Origin: an uncultured Pseudomonadales bacterium
GTDB taxonomy: Bacteria; Pseudomonadota; Gammaproteobacteria; Pseudomonadales; CANNCY01
NCBI GenBank assembly: GCA_947503335.1
Contig: CANNCY010000003.1
Coordinates: 124,001 to 188,000, forward strand
Reading direction: 5' to 3'
DNA: 64,000 bases
Shown: in pieces, positions 1-16,221 of the stretch
Position numbering within the stretch: position 1 is the first letter of the stretch
How the letters are laid out: each line of letters opens with the position of its first letter
Position numbers and translations under genes: made by a program
The notes under the pieces: generated by a model
What the model was told of the DNA's origin: nothing
Seen by the model: the letters and a program-made list of their open reading frames with translations, nothing else
Database searches by the model: none

Positions 1-121
1 CGCGGGTAGCGCGGTATTCGGGTAGGTAACGCCCTGCTTGGCGCATCATCCAGATAGGAGTTTGATCAACGGGTTGGCGCTTTAGCGCTCTCAAGAAGCG
101 ATCGTTCTTAAGTTCAGACAT
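1..121 (-). CDS. hemE: uroporphyrinogen decarboxylase, N-terminal part
   Basis: Only the first 40 codons are in the window; the rest lies beyond base 1. The ATG is at 119-121. The visible protein carries the family hallmark [13 protein letters not shown] at residues 24-36, whose R27 and R31 lie in the known substrate carboxylate-binding loop. The enzyme decarboxylates the four acetate side chains of uroporphyrinogen III to give coproporphyrinogen III in cytoplasmic haem synthesis. It lies downstream of gltD in the same direction, 61 bases away. A TATACT-like -10 can be read on the minus strand at 150-155 but has no clear -35. Identification is firm; length and C-terminus cannot be judged. Confidence 0.95.
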   Translation of the reverse strand, partial: MSELKNDRFLRALKRQPVDQTPIWMMRQAGRYLPEYRATR

Positions 122-182
122 GGTGTACTCATCAATATTTGTTACAGCGAGTATACCAAGTCTGAACGTACATGAGCAGGGG

Positions 183-6054
<5,872 letters not shown>

Positions 6055-6106
6055 TAATGCTTATACCTCGATCTATGAGCAATGATATATGTAGTATTGT
6101 TTCAGC

Positions 6107-6134
6107 ATTTTACACATAGATAAGGCAGGTGCAA
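6107..6134 (-). promoter_or_regulatory. putative sigma70 promoter of gltBD
   Basis: Read on the minus strand, a -35 TTGCAC (6129-6134) and a -10 TAAAAT (6107-6112) are separated by 16 bases, and the gltB ATG follows about 50 bases downstream after a GAGGT ribosome-binding site. Both boxes are close to consensus. No experimental support; inferred from sequence only. Confidence 0.6.
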
Positions 6135-6180
6135 ATTTTGTTACCGATCGTAACTTTATTGTGAGTGCTGTGGAGTGTAG

Positions 6181-6975
6181 TTACGGAAGTTGTTGAATAA
6201 TCCACGGTTTGTTCGCTTTGAATTGGTTGTCAAGCCGGTTTAGGGCGCTTTTTGCGTCTTGGTTTGACTTGAAAGGGCCCAGTTCGATGCCCCACCAAGG
6301 GGTGTTTTTTCTATTGAATGCGACAGTTCTGTAATTTTGTTTCAGGGTGCTAGTTACTCGGATGATGCTTTCTTCGCGGTTAGACGAGAATATACGTATC
6401 CAGTAAGTGGGTGCGCGCGATGGGTTGTTGTGCTTTGCGGTGGAAGCTGGTGTTGTGTTAGTTGCTCTTACGTTTGTATCTACAATAACCGAATCTAGAC
6501 TCGCCATTGATTGGGTGTCGAGGTTTTCATTTGATGGTGTCCACTGCCATAGTAAAGCGCTTTCAAATTGTGCGGGCGGTATAGCCTCGCCCATTGTTGG
6601 TAAGGGTTGGTCATTGAGAATTGCGCCACGTTGCCAGGGGATTAAAGATAAATTGGGCACGATCAATAATGCCGCTACGCCTAGGGCTGCCCACAGTTTG
6701 GTAGGTTGTTTATTTTGTTCTACTTTAAGAATAAGGCCGCCTTGGTGGCCATCAGGGCTTTTAAGCACCAAAGAAATAGACTGGGGGCTATGATTAAGAA
6801 GAACAGCGTTAACTGATAATTCTTGCCTAAGCGTGGTTTGTAAAGATGATGGGTCGGGTAATCGAGATACCGATACGTGGCGAATCGTAGACGCGAACAA
6901 GGCGTCTACGGCAGCATTAAGAACTTCTGATAACTCTATGTGTGCACTTTGATGTGGTTTCGTCAAGTTACTCAC
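6181..6975 (-). CDS. single-pass SPOR-domain protein (DamX-like position)
   Basis: A 264-residue protein with a GTG start at 6973-6975. One hydrophobic segment lies near residues 93-113 (LWAALGVAALLIVPNLSLIP), after a roughly 90-residue N-terminal region and before a low-complexity linker. The last 75 residues, from YWIRIFSS, have the pattern of a SPOR domain, which binds glycan strands lacking stem peptides at division septa. The position between aroB and gltB matches the DamX/PA5037-type gene of gammaproteobacteria. Unlike the Pseudomonas relatives I know, no Walker A or other ATPase motif is visible. A role in septal peptidoglycan recognition is therefore likely, but the N-terminal function is unknown. 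Confidence 0.75.
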   Translation of the reverse strand: MSNLTKPHQSAHIELSEVLNAAVDALFASTIRHVSVSRLPDPSSLQTTLRQELSVNAVLLNHSPQSISLVLKSPDGHQGGLILKVEQNKQPTKLWAALGVAALLIVPNLSLIPWQRGAILNDQPLPTMGEAIPPAQFESALLWQWTPSNENLDTQSMASLDSVIVDTNVRATNTTPASTAKHNNPSRAPTYWIRIFSSNREESIIRVTSTLKQNYRTVAFNRKNTPWWGIELGPFKSNQDAKSALNRLDNQFKANKPWIIQQLP

Positions 6976-6994
6976 CCAGTTAGGGCGGCTACTT

Positions 6995-8074
6995 CTATGA
7001 TGCCCTGATAGTGTTAATTAGCGTGTCTAGTTCAAAGTCTGATGTAATAACGGCGCTGCCAATCTTATCTAATAGAATTAGGCGCAAGCTGCCATCTAGA
7101 ACTTTTTTATCTTTTGCCATGTGTTGTAAGAATAGCTCATGATTCTGGGTCATGTGCTGTGGCGCCTTAACTGGAAGCTTTGCTTTCTCAAGAATGTTTA
7201 TAACGCGCTGAACATCCTCGGTAGATATCTTGCCTAGTGATTGAGAAAGGCGAGCTGCCATAATCATGCCGGTAGCCACAGCCTCGCCATGAAGCCACTG
7301 CCCGTATCCTTGCTCCACTTCGATTGCGTGCCCAAAGGTGTGGCCCAGATTCAAAAGGGCGCGCTTACCATGCTCTTTTTCGTCTTCTTCAACGACCTGT
7401 GCTTTCATATCGCAACAATGTGCAATCATTGATATAAGCGTGTCAGCGTCACCTTGTTCAATCGCTGCCCAGTTGCTCTCTAGCCAGGTCAGAAACTCTG
7501 CATCGCCTAGTAGCGCGTATTTAACAACCTCGGCGTACCCGGCTGAAAACTCACGTGGCGCAAGAGTGCTAAGCATTCCAATGTCGATAAAGACGGCGTT
7601 TGGTTGCTTAAAGGCGCCAATCATGTTCTTGCCCTGAGGGTGATTGATACCGGTTTTGCCTCCCACCGATGAGTCTACCTGTGACAGTAGCGTAGTTGGT
7701 ATTTGAATAAAGTTAACGCCACGTTGATAGCACGCAGCTGCATAGCCAGTCATATCGCCAATCACGCCGCCGCCTAACGCAATTAGTGTGGTAGTACGGC
7801 TGTGGCCCTGCGAAAGTAGCGCGTCATAGATTTTGTCGACTGTGGCTTGGTTCTTATACTGCTCACCATCAGGCAGCACTAGTGTGTCTACATTAAACGC
7901 GTCAAGCTCACCGACTATCGATTGTAGGTACAGTGGTGCAATAGTGTCATTAGTGACCACCATAACCTGACGGCCTTTAATGTAAGGTGCCAAATCATTC
8001 GCAGTGATCCGTGTATCCTTGATAACAATCGGATAGCTGTGATCGTCTAAGCCGATGGATAGCTGCTTTGCCAT
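6995..8074 (-). CDS. aroB: 3-dehydroquinate synthase
   Basis: A 359-residue enzyme converting DAHP to 3-dehydroquinate, the second step of the shikimate pathway, with NAD+ and a divalent metal. Family motifs include LPDGEQYKN, GGGVIGDMTGY (nucleotide site), PTTLLSQVDSSVGGKTGIN and the metal-binding LGHTFGHAIE with its two histidines. Length is typical. The ATG at 8072-8074 lies 2 bases after the aroK stop, so aroK and aroB are coupled. The SPOR gene follows 19 bases downstream, giving the common aroK-aroB-damX order. Confidence 0.97.
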   Translation of the reverse strand: MAKQLSIGLDDHSYPIVIKDTRITANDLAPYIKGRQVMVVTNDTIAPLYLQSIVGELDAFNVDTLVLPDGEQYKNQATVDKIYDALLSQGHSRTTTLIALGGGVIGDMTGYAAACYQRGVNFIQIPTTLLSQVDSSVGGKTGINHPQGKNMIGAFKQPNAVFIDIGMLSTLAPREFSAGYAEVVKYALLGDAEFLTWLESNWAAIEQGDADTLISMIAHCCDMKAQVVEEDEKEHGKRALLNLGHTFGHAIEVEQGYGQWLHGEAVATGMIMAARLSQSLGKISTEDVQRVINILEKAKLPVKAPQHMTQNHELFLQHMAKDKKVLDGSLRLILLDKIGSAVITSDFELDTLINTIRAS

Positions 8075-8076
8075 GG

Positions 8077-8592
8077 TTACTCCTGAATGGCTTTTAAGAT
8101 TTGGGCGACGCCGGCGCGAGCGCCGTCGTTTTTTGTGTCGATCACATGGTCGGCAACGTCAAGATAAAGAGGTTCGCGCTCTTCTAAAATGCGTTCAATA
8201 ACCGATCGGGGATCTGAGGTTTGTAGCAATGGGCGGTTCTTATCTTTTGCGGTACGAGCAACTAATTCTTCAATCGAGGCGCGCAAATAGATCACAATAC
8301 CCCTAGATGAAAGGTTGCGTCGATTGTCGGGGTTAAGCACTATGCCGCCGCCGGTTGCAATGACCATGCCCTGCTGTTGTGTTAGCTCGTCACAGACCTG
8401 TGCTTCGCGTTTACGAAAACCGGCTTCGCCTTCTACGTCAAAAATCCAAGGGATATCTGCACCACATCGCTCGATGATGACTTTGTCGGTATCTAAGAAG
8501 GGGCGCTTAAGGCGCTCGGCTAACAGTTTGCCGATTGTTGTTTTGCCGACCCCCATGGGGCCGACAATAAACAGGTTCTGTAACGGGTACAT
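8077..8592 (-). CDS. aroK: shikimate kinase
   Basis: A 171-residue P-loop kinase that phosphorylates shikimate with ATP. The Walker A GPMGVGKT is at residues 11-18. The shikimate-binding residues are visible in FLDTDKVIIE, the GFRKRE motif and ATGGGIV. The lid region holds AKDKNRPLL with its conserved arginine. Length is normal. It lies 15 bases downstream of pilQ, a linkage found across gammaproteobacteria, and 2 bases upstream of aroB. Confidence 0.97.
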   Translation of the reverse strand: MYPLQNLFIVGPMGVGKTTIGKLLAERLKRPFLDTDKVIIERCGADIPWIFDVEGEAGFRKREAQVCDELTQQQGMVIATGGGIVLNPDNRRNLSSRGIVIYLRASIEELVARTAKDKNRPLLQTSDPRSVIERILEEREPLYLDVADHVIDTKNDGARAGVAQILKAIQE

Positions 8593-8607
8593 CTAAGAAC
8601 GAGACTC

Positions 8608-10788
8608 TTACTTGTAGTAGCTAGGAGTCTCTGATTCTGCCTGATCGCCAAGCATATTGCTACGTTGGCCTGCAGTATCTAGCTCTGAAGCTAGAATCTT
8701 AGGTGTGATAAAGATAAGTGTTTCGGTCTTTTCACCTGACTTGGTGCGCGACTTAAACAGGTTACCGATACCTGGGATATCTTTAAGTACTGGTACGCCG
8801 GTAACGTTATCTACTTCGCTAGTCTCGAAAATGCCACCCAGTACCACTGTCTGGCCGTTGTCTGCCGATACGCGGGTTTCGATGGTGGTAACGTCGATAG
8901 TAGGAACACCCGCAACAATTTCGCCGATCGAATCTTTAGTTACCTTAAGATCCATAATAATGCGATTGTCTGGAGTGATCTGTGGGGTCACCTCAAGACT
9001 TAATACGGCGTCTTTAAACTGAACCGCTGTTGCGCCGCTCGAGGTAGCTTGCTGATACGGAATCTCACTACCTGATTTAATAATCGCTGGCTGTTTGTCG
9101 CCGGTGATTACTTTTGGTTGTGAAACGACCTGCGCCATGCCTTCGGCTTCTAGCGCACTTAACTCTAGCGTGATGAAGTTTTGGTTACCTGACAAGAAGC
9201 CAAGTGCTACTGCAGCTGGGTTGCCTGTCTTTGGCTGGGCACCTAGGTCAACCACGAGTGCGCCGGCGCCATCTTCGCCGCCGTAAACAACTGTTTCGTT
9301 ATTAGCGACTTGAATTACTGAATCGATCGTGCCTGAGCCGATTGTTGAGCTTTGGCCCGCTTGAGTGGGTCGCGTGCTAGCGCGGTCGAAGCCCCATCGA
9401 ATACCAAGGTCGCGGCGAGCATCTGAGCCCGCAATAACGATACGCGATTCAATGGCAACCTGACGCACTTCTACATCAAGTTTGTCGATAAGAGAAATGA
9501 ACTCTGAAATGTTGTCAGCCGTATCGGTCAAGATGATCGAGTTGGTGCGCGAATCAACCACTGCGCGACCACGGTCAGACAACATTGACTTGCCTGAGTC
9601 TTCACCAGCCTTGTCGAATAGTTCGTATAGCTCCATCGCATCAGCGTAGCGAATGCGAATGTGCTCGGTTACCAGTGGTGCTAGTTCTTTCAACTTAGCT
9701 TTGTTTGCTAGTTCAGCCTGTTCGCGTGCAGCCAGTTCTTCAGTGGGTGCAATCATCAACACGTTGTCGTCTAAGCGCTTATCTAGGCCGTTCGACTTAA
9801 GAAGAATGTCTAAGAAGTGATCCCAGCGTACATTGTCGACAGTGATCGTCACGTCGCCTGCTACTGAGTCGCTCATTACAAGGTTTAAGTCTACGCTGTC
9901 AGCCAGTAGCTGTAGAGCGGTACGAATGTCGATGTTCTGAAAATCGAATGACATGCGTTTGCCGCTAAAGTCGTGCTTTGACTCTTCAATCTCTGCTTCA
10001 GTCAGTGGCGACATGCTAATTTGGTATTTGTTATCTAGCTGGTATGCAAGGTAATCAAAGTACTCGGTAGAGGGTTCAACCGTAACAACCGCGTTGTTGC
10101 CGCTGTTTAATACCTGAACGCGTGAAACCGGGGTACCGAAATCATTGACGTCGTATTGTTTAAGTAGGTGCGCCGGGGCTTGAGTATTCTTAAATTGAAC
10201 CTCTAGGCCGCGAGAGTTGCGGTCAACCGCTACGATGGCGTTTTCATCACTTAAGCTAAAGGTGATGACACCTGCGCCGGTATTGTCGCGCGTAAAGTCA
10301 AAGTTTTGAATCTTAACTTTGTCGTCAGTTGGGTCTTTAACAAAGGTATCAACCTGGCTAACGCTATTGGCGTGATATGCTTTGGCCTCGGCGTTACCCA
10401 CAGTAATGCGTACGTCATTACCTTCGTAAGTAGTCTTGTAGGTAGCCACTTCAGATAGTTCTACAACCATACGTAGGCGGTCGTCAGTTTCAAGAATACG
10501 TACAGTGTCGGCGTTGCTAAAGCCTAGATCAAAACTACGCTGAGTTAGCGCACTATCGACGCCTGCAAAGTCAAAAACTAATCGAGCAGGTTGCTCAATC
10601 GCGTAACCTTGCAGTTCAGGCGCATCTTCAGAAAAGCTAAGTAGTATTTCAAAGCTGTCTTGAGAGATAGCGGCAAAGTCTGCAGAGCGCAGTTCGTTCG
10701 CCCAAGCTGTAATTGATGCAGTCAATGTCGAAGAGGCGACAAGGGCTGTGGCTAGGGTTTTCTTTAGAAAATGTTTTTTATTAGTCAT
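8608..10788 (-). CDS. pilQ: type IV pilus secretin PilQ
   Basis: A 726-residue outer-membrane secretin through which the type IV pilus passes. The N-terminus has a signal peptide (KKTLATALVASSTLTASITAWA, about residues 9-30). Two AMIN-like peptidoglycan-binding regions follow (about 35-250), then a secretin N-terminal region around GKRMSFDFQNIDIRTALQLL, N-domains and the C-terminal secretin barrel with VSQPKVITGDKQPAII and VLGGIFE. Length is close to the Pseudomonas protein. It is the last pil gene of pilMNOPQ and is followed closely by aroK. Confidence 0.97.
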   Translation of the reverse strand: MTNKKHFLKKTLATALVASSTLTASITAWANELRSADFAAISQDSFEILLSFSEDAPELQGYAIEQPARLVFDFAGVDSALTQRSFDLGFSNADTVRILETDDRLRMVVELSEVATYKTTYEGNDVRITVGNAEAKAYHANSVSQVDTFVKDPTDDKVKIQNFDFTRDNTGAGVITFSLSDENAIVAVDRNSRGLEVQFKNTQAPAHLLKQYDVNDFGTPVSRVQVLNSGNNAVVTVEPSTEYFDYLAYQLDNKYQISMSPLTEAEIEESKHDFSGKRMSFDFQNIDIRTALQLLADSVDLNLVMSDSVAGDVTITVDNVRWDHFLDILLKSNGLDKRLDDNVLMIAPTEELAAREQAELANKAKLKELAPLVTEHIRIRYADAMELYELFDKAGEDSGKSMLSDRGRAVVDSRTNSIILTDTADNISEFISLIDKLDVEVRQVAIESRIVIAGSDARRDLGIRWGFDRASTRPTQAGQSSTIGSGTIDSVIQVANNETVVYGGEDGAGALVVDLGAQPKTGNPAAVALGFLSGNQNFITLELSALEAEGMAQVVSQPKVITGDKQPAIIKSGSEIPYQQATSSGATAVQFKDAVLSLEVTPQITPDNRIIMDLKVTKDSIGEIVAGVPTIDVTTIETRVSADNGQTVVLGGIFETSEVDNVTGVPVLKDIPGIGNLFKSRTKSGEKTETLIFITPKILASELDTAGQRSNMLGDQAESETPSYYK

Positions 10789-10811
10789 GGTAAACTCCGC
10801 TAGCGTCCTTT

Positions 10812-11354
10812 CTATTGACTTGCAGTAACTAGTAGTAGAGATCGAGGGCGCTCAATCCAGTTATTTGGCCCGTTGGGTACAATCTCTGTGATTGATATTT
10901 CACCGGCAGTAATCGCCTTAATTTGGCCATGGCTGCGGCCCATGTAGTTGCCTTTTTGCACTTTGTGTACTCGGCCGTTGTTGTCACGAACCAGTGCTAT
11001 CAGGTTGCCATCTTGTGTCATGGTGCCAACCATTAGAAGATCACCTAGGTTAAACAACTCAAGTGCTTCAGTAACGCGATTCTCAATTGGGCGAATTTCA
11101 GAGGCCGGTGTGCCGTCGTCGTCTAATGCTACCTTAACAGGTGCATTAAAGGGTGAGCGTAGAGCGCCGGCCTCGTAGTTGAAGGCTTCATATGGTACGA
11201 AGGCAGGGATAGGCTCAATTGCCCGTGGCTGTACTCTCTTCGTCTTCTCCATAAAGTCTATAAGATCTTGATTGTCTGCATTTGACGAGCATCCGGTCAC
11301 AAATACCGCAACGAATGCTGATGCGCAGACTGAGCGAAATAGCTTACTGTTCAT
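10812..11354 (-). CDS. pilP: type IV pilus inner-membrane lipoprotein PilP
   Basis: A 180-residue lipoprotein that links the PilN-PilO inner-membrane complex to PilQ. A lipobox VTGC places the lipidated cysteine at residue 22. The flexible proline-containing region about 40-70 and the C-terminal beta domain, with GTMTQDGNLIALVRDNNGRV and YMGRSHGQI, match the family. The start codon overlaps the end of pilO by 11 bases, suggesting coupled translation. Confidence 0.95.
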   Translation of the reverse strand: MNSKLFRSVCASAFVAVFVTGCSSNADNQDLIDFMEKTKRVQPRAIEPIPAFVPYEAFNYEAGALRSPFNAPVKVALDDDGTPASEIRPIENRVTEALELFNLGDLLMVGTMTQDGNLIALVRDNNGRVHKVQKGNYMGRSHGQIKAITAGEISITEIVPNGPNNWIERPRSLLLVTASQ

Positions 11355-11960
11355 CTTGTTCCTTATATCGGTAGGTGCGTGCGGTAATGGTCATGCTTAA
11401 ATCGTCGCCAGACTTGCCGCGAGTAATTGAAAAGTCGTGCAGGGTAACGATACGTGGCAGTGATGCTACGCCACTCACAAATCCACCAAAATCGTGGTAG
11501 TTACCAGACATTTGCATCTCTACAGGTAGTTCGATGTAGAAGTTTTGCGATACTTCGCCTTGAATCTTCATGTTGCCAAGTGTTAACCCACTTTCGGCAA
11601 CTTTCTCGGCTACGTCGTCAAGAAGACCTGGAATTTGAGTCTTAGAGGGTAGCTGAGCAACCATGGTGCCAAAGCGTTCGCGCATCTCTGCTAGCTGCTG
11701 TTTGTAGGCGTCAAGGTTTGCCGCTTCTAAGCTACGCTGCGAAAACTTAGTGCGAAGTGATTGTTCTTCTTGTTGCTTGCGTTCAAGTGATGCAAGCTGA
11801 TCTTTAATGGTGAAATGATAGTAGCCACCGAAAACAATGCCGGCAAGAATAAGCCATACGATCACCTTTACAGCGATCGGCCAACTACCTGCTTTATTGA
11901 TATCTAAGTCGATATCAGAAAGGTCCATTTCGTTCAATTTTTTTAAAGAGTCTGCCATGC

Positions 11961-11964
<4 letters not shown>
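11344..11964 (-). CDS. pilO: type IV pilus assembly protein PilO
   Basis: A 206-residue bitopic inner-membrane protein. A short cytoplasmic tail precedes one transmembrane helix (about 29-49, ending in GIVFGGYYHF). A charged coiled-coil segment (about 52-95) and a periplasmic ferredoxin-like domain follow; it pairs with PilN. The ATG at 11962-11964 overlaps the pilN stop in an ATGA arrangement, with an AGGAGG ribosome-binding site 10 bases upstream that supports this start. Confidence 0.95.
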
Positions 11965-13656
<1,692 letters not shown>

Positions 13657-13671
13657 TTACGCGAATCTCAT

Positions 13672-13699
13672 ACTATATTACCTTAACTCCAAGGTGCAA
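13672..13699 (-). promoter_or_regulatory. putative promoter of pilMNOPQ
   Basis: On the minus strand a -35 TTGCAC (13694-13699) and a -10 TATAGT (13672-13677) are spaced by 16 bases, with the pilM ATG about 37 bases further on. The -35 is the same hexamer as in the gltB and rpmE promoters. The fit to sigma70 is good; there is no experimental evidence. Confidence 0.55.
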
Positions 13700-13729
13700 T
13701 ACTGTTCTAGAAGCCAAGTGTAGATACTG

Positions 13730-13758
13730 TTACTCTTTTCTCACTTTAGGGTTATACA
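13730..13758 (+). promoter_or_regulatory. weak promoter candidate for ponA
   Basis: A -35 TTACTC (13730-13735) and -10 TATACA (13753-13758) with a 17-base spacer stand about 50 bases before the ponA start in the divergent pilM-ponA region. The -35 matches consensus poorly, so this is only a candidate. Confidence 0.3.
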
Positions 13759-13809
13759 ATGTCGACTAGTTGTTGGATAACCCATTAATAGTTCAGGGTT
13801 TTTTATATT

Positions 13810-16221
13810 TTGATTAGTTTTTTTAAAAAGTTATTTTGGTTATCGATTTTTGGTGGTTCTGTCGGGGCGTTGGGTGTGTTTGGTCTGTATTTGTACATGA
13901 CTCCGCAATTGCCTGATGTCGAACAGCTCAAAGATGTACGTTTGCAGACGCCGATGCGCGTATATACAGCTGATCAAAAGCTAATCGGTGAGTATGGCGA
14001 TAAAAAGCGAACACCATTGCGGTATGACCAGGTGCCTGAGCCTTTTATTAAGGCAATTTTAGCCGCTGAAGACGATCGATTTTTTGAGCATCCAGGTGTT
14101 GATATTAAAGGCTTAGCTCGTGCGGCAACCAAGCTTGTATCATCGGGGCGTATTCAGGGTGGTGGCTCTACTATCACAATGCAGGTGGCGCGTAACTATC
14201 TGCTCACATTAGATCAAACCTTTACTCGTAAGTTTAAAGAAATTCTTCTGTCTTTACAGATGGAACAAGAGCTTACAAAAAGCGAAATTCTTGAACTTTA
14301 TATTAATAAGATTTTTTTGGGTAAGCGTGCTTATGGGTTCGAAGCAGCAGCCCAGGTTTATTATGGTGCATCGCTGCGTGACCTAACGCTCAGCCAGTGG
14401 GCGATGTTGGCAGGTCTACCCAAGGCGCCGTCGGCACTAAACCCAATTGCAAATCCACAGCGAGCATTGGTTAGACGTAATTGGATTTTAGATCGCATGC
14501 TTAGTTTGGGATACATTGACGATGTGACCCATGACCAGGCAAAAAGTCAGCCGATTACCGCTAAAAATCATGGCATTACCTTTGATCTTTATGCGCCGCA
14601 TGTTGCCGAGATGGTGCGTGCACAGATGGTAGAAGATCTTGGGCGCGAAAAAGCCTACAACGAGGGTTATCGTGTTTACACCACCATTGATTCTAAATTG
14701 CAGTTGGCTGCTCAGAAAGCGGTTGAGGTAGGTCTGCGAGAATACGATAAGCGCCACGGGTATCGTGGCGCAGAGGCTAAGCTGGCGCTAACATCAGAGT
14801 CAGCTGAAGTGCAGCAAAGCAATTGGCGAGAACAGTTAGCAGACGTGCCTGTGGTTGGAGGCTTGCTGCCTGCGGCCGTGGTTGATGTTACTGAAAAAGA
14901 ACTGTTGGTTATGTTGGCATCGGGCGAGCGCGTACTATTGTCATACGATGCGTTAAAGGCGTGGCGGCCTTACGTTAACGAAGATCGTCGAGCTGCTAGA
15001 GTAAAGTCATTAACTGACATGTTCAGCGTAGGAGACTTAATTCGTTTAGCGTCATCAGAAGAAGGTTATCAATTAGCACAGATTCCGGCGGTGCAGTCGG
15101 CGCTAGTTTCTTTAGATGCGCGCTCTGGCGGTATTAAGGCGTTGGTGGGTGGTTATAGTTATAGCCTTAGCAAGTTTAACCGAGTTGTACAGGGCGAGCG
15201 CCAGCCAGGTTCGAGCTTTAAGCCCTTTGTTTACGCTAGAGCGTTAGAAGAGTCGTACACGCCAGCAACGCTAATTAACGATTCGCCTGTTGTATTTGCT
15301 GACGCTGGGCTTGAGTCTATTTGGCGGCCCGAGAACGATGGCGGAAAGTTTCTTGGCCCAATTCGCATGCGCCAAGCGTTATACCAATCACGAAACCTTG
15401 TATCTATTCGTATGATGCGCGAACTCGGCGCAGGTCGAGTCATTAACGGTTTAAATCGTTTTGGTTTTAATGAAGATAATATGCCGCGTGACCTAAGTTT
15501 GGCGTTAGGTAGTCATGCAGTTTCGCCATTAACTATGGCGCAAGGATACTCGGTGTTTGCGAATGGCGGTTACAGCGTTGAGGCGCATCTGATTGATCGT
15601 GTAGAAAGTGCTGAAGGTGCGCTTGTTCAAGCTAATGATCATCCTTACGTTTGCAAAGATAGTGCTATGCCCGATGAAGCAATTGATCTTGAGGCATTGT
15701 TACAAGCCGAGCCCGAAGATTCGCGTTGTGCCGAGCGTGCACTCGAAGAGCGCGTTGCCTTTATCATAGATGACATGCTTAAAGATGTGGTGAACTTAGG
15801 CACGGGTCGTAAAGCGTTAGCGTTGAAGCGAAGCGATCTGGCCGGTAAAACAGGTACTACAAACGGCCCACGTGATGCATGGTTCTCTGGCTATGCCTAT
15901 GATCAGCTTGTGACAACTGCTTGGGTTGGGTTTGACTCTAATGCTAAGTTAGGTCGCAATGAGTATGGTGGTTCAGCTGCGCTACCTATTTGGATTCAGT
16001 ACATGGGCGAGGCGTTAAAAGATAAAGAGCAAGTCTCGCCAAATCAGCCTGCAGGCATTGTGCAGCTACGAATCGATCCTAAAACGGGTGACCGCGTATC
16101 GGGTGCAAGTAGTGGTGTATTTGAATATTTCAGAGAAGAAAATATGCCTGAAGAAAAGCGTGATAGTGAACTGATCACCGACCCATTCACTACCGACGAA
16201 ACGCTAGAAGAGTTGTTCTAG
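13810..16221 (+). CDS. ponA: penicillin-binding protein 1A (bifunctional class A PBP)
   Basis: An 803-residue murein synthase with a TTG start; the first residues MISFFKKLFW run directly into the membrane anchor (about 7-30), which is right for the family, and no ATG fits nearby. The GT51 glycosyltransferase motifs are clear: EDDRFFEHPG from residue 87 (catalytic E87) and GGSTITMQVARN at 117-128. An OB-like insert separates this from the transpeptidase, which has SSFK at 468-471 and KTG at 680-682. It polymerises and crosslinks lipid II at the outer face of the inner membrane. Divergent from pilM, as in Pseudomonas; its 3' end overlaps that of maeB by 4 bases. Confidence 0.95.
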   Translation: MISFFKKLFWLSIFGGSVGALGVFGLYLYMTPQLPDVEQLKDVRLQTPMRVYTADQKLIGEYGDKKRTPLRYDQVPEPFIKAILAAEDDRFFEHPGVDIKGLARAATKLVSSGRIQGGGSTITMQVARNYLLTLDQTFTRKFKEILLSLQMEQELTKSEILELYINKIFLGKRAYGFEAAAQVYYGASLRDLTLSQWAMLAGLPKAPSALNPIANPQRALVRRNWILDRMLSLGYIDDVTHDQAKSQPITAKNHGITFDLYAPHVAEMVRAQMVEDLGREKAYNEGYRVYTTIDSKLQLAAQKAVEVGLREYDKRHGYRGAEAKLALTSESAEVQQSNWREQLADVPVVGGLLPAAVVDVTEKELLVMLASGERVLLSYDALKAWRPYVNEDRRAARVKSLTDMFSVGDLIRLASSEEGYQLAQIPAVQSALVSLDARSGGIKALVGGYSYSLSKFNRVVQGERQPGSSFKPFVYARALEESYTPATLINDSPVVFADAGLESIWRPENDGGKFLGPIRMRQALYQSRNLVSIRMMRELGAGRVINGLNRFGFNEDNMPRDLSLALGSHAVSPLTMAQGYSVFANGGYSVEAHLIDRVESAEGALVQANDHPYVCKDSAMPDEAIDLEALLQAEPEDSRCAERALEERVAFIIDDMLKDVVNLGTGRKALALKRSDLAGKTGTTNGPRDAWFSGYAYDQLVTTAWVGFDSNAKLGRNEYGGSAALPIWIQYMGEALKDKEQVSPNQPAGIVQLRIDPKTGDRVSGASSGVFEYFREENMPEEKRDSELITDPFTTDETLEELF

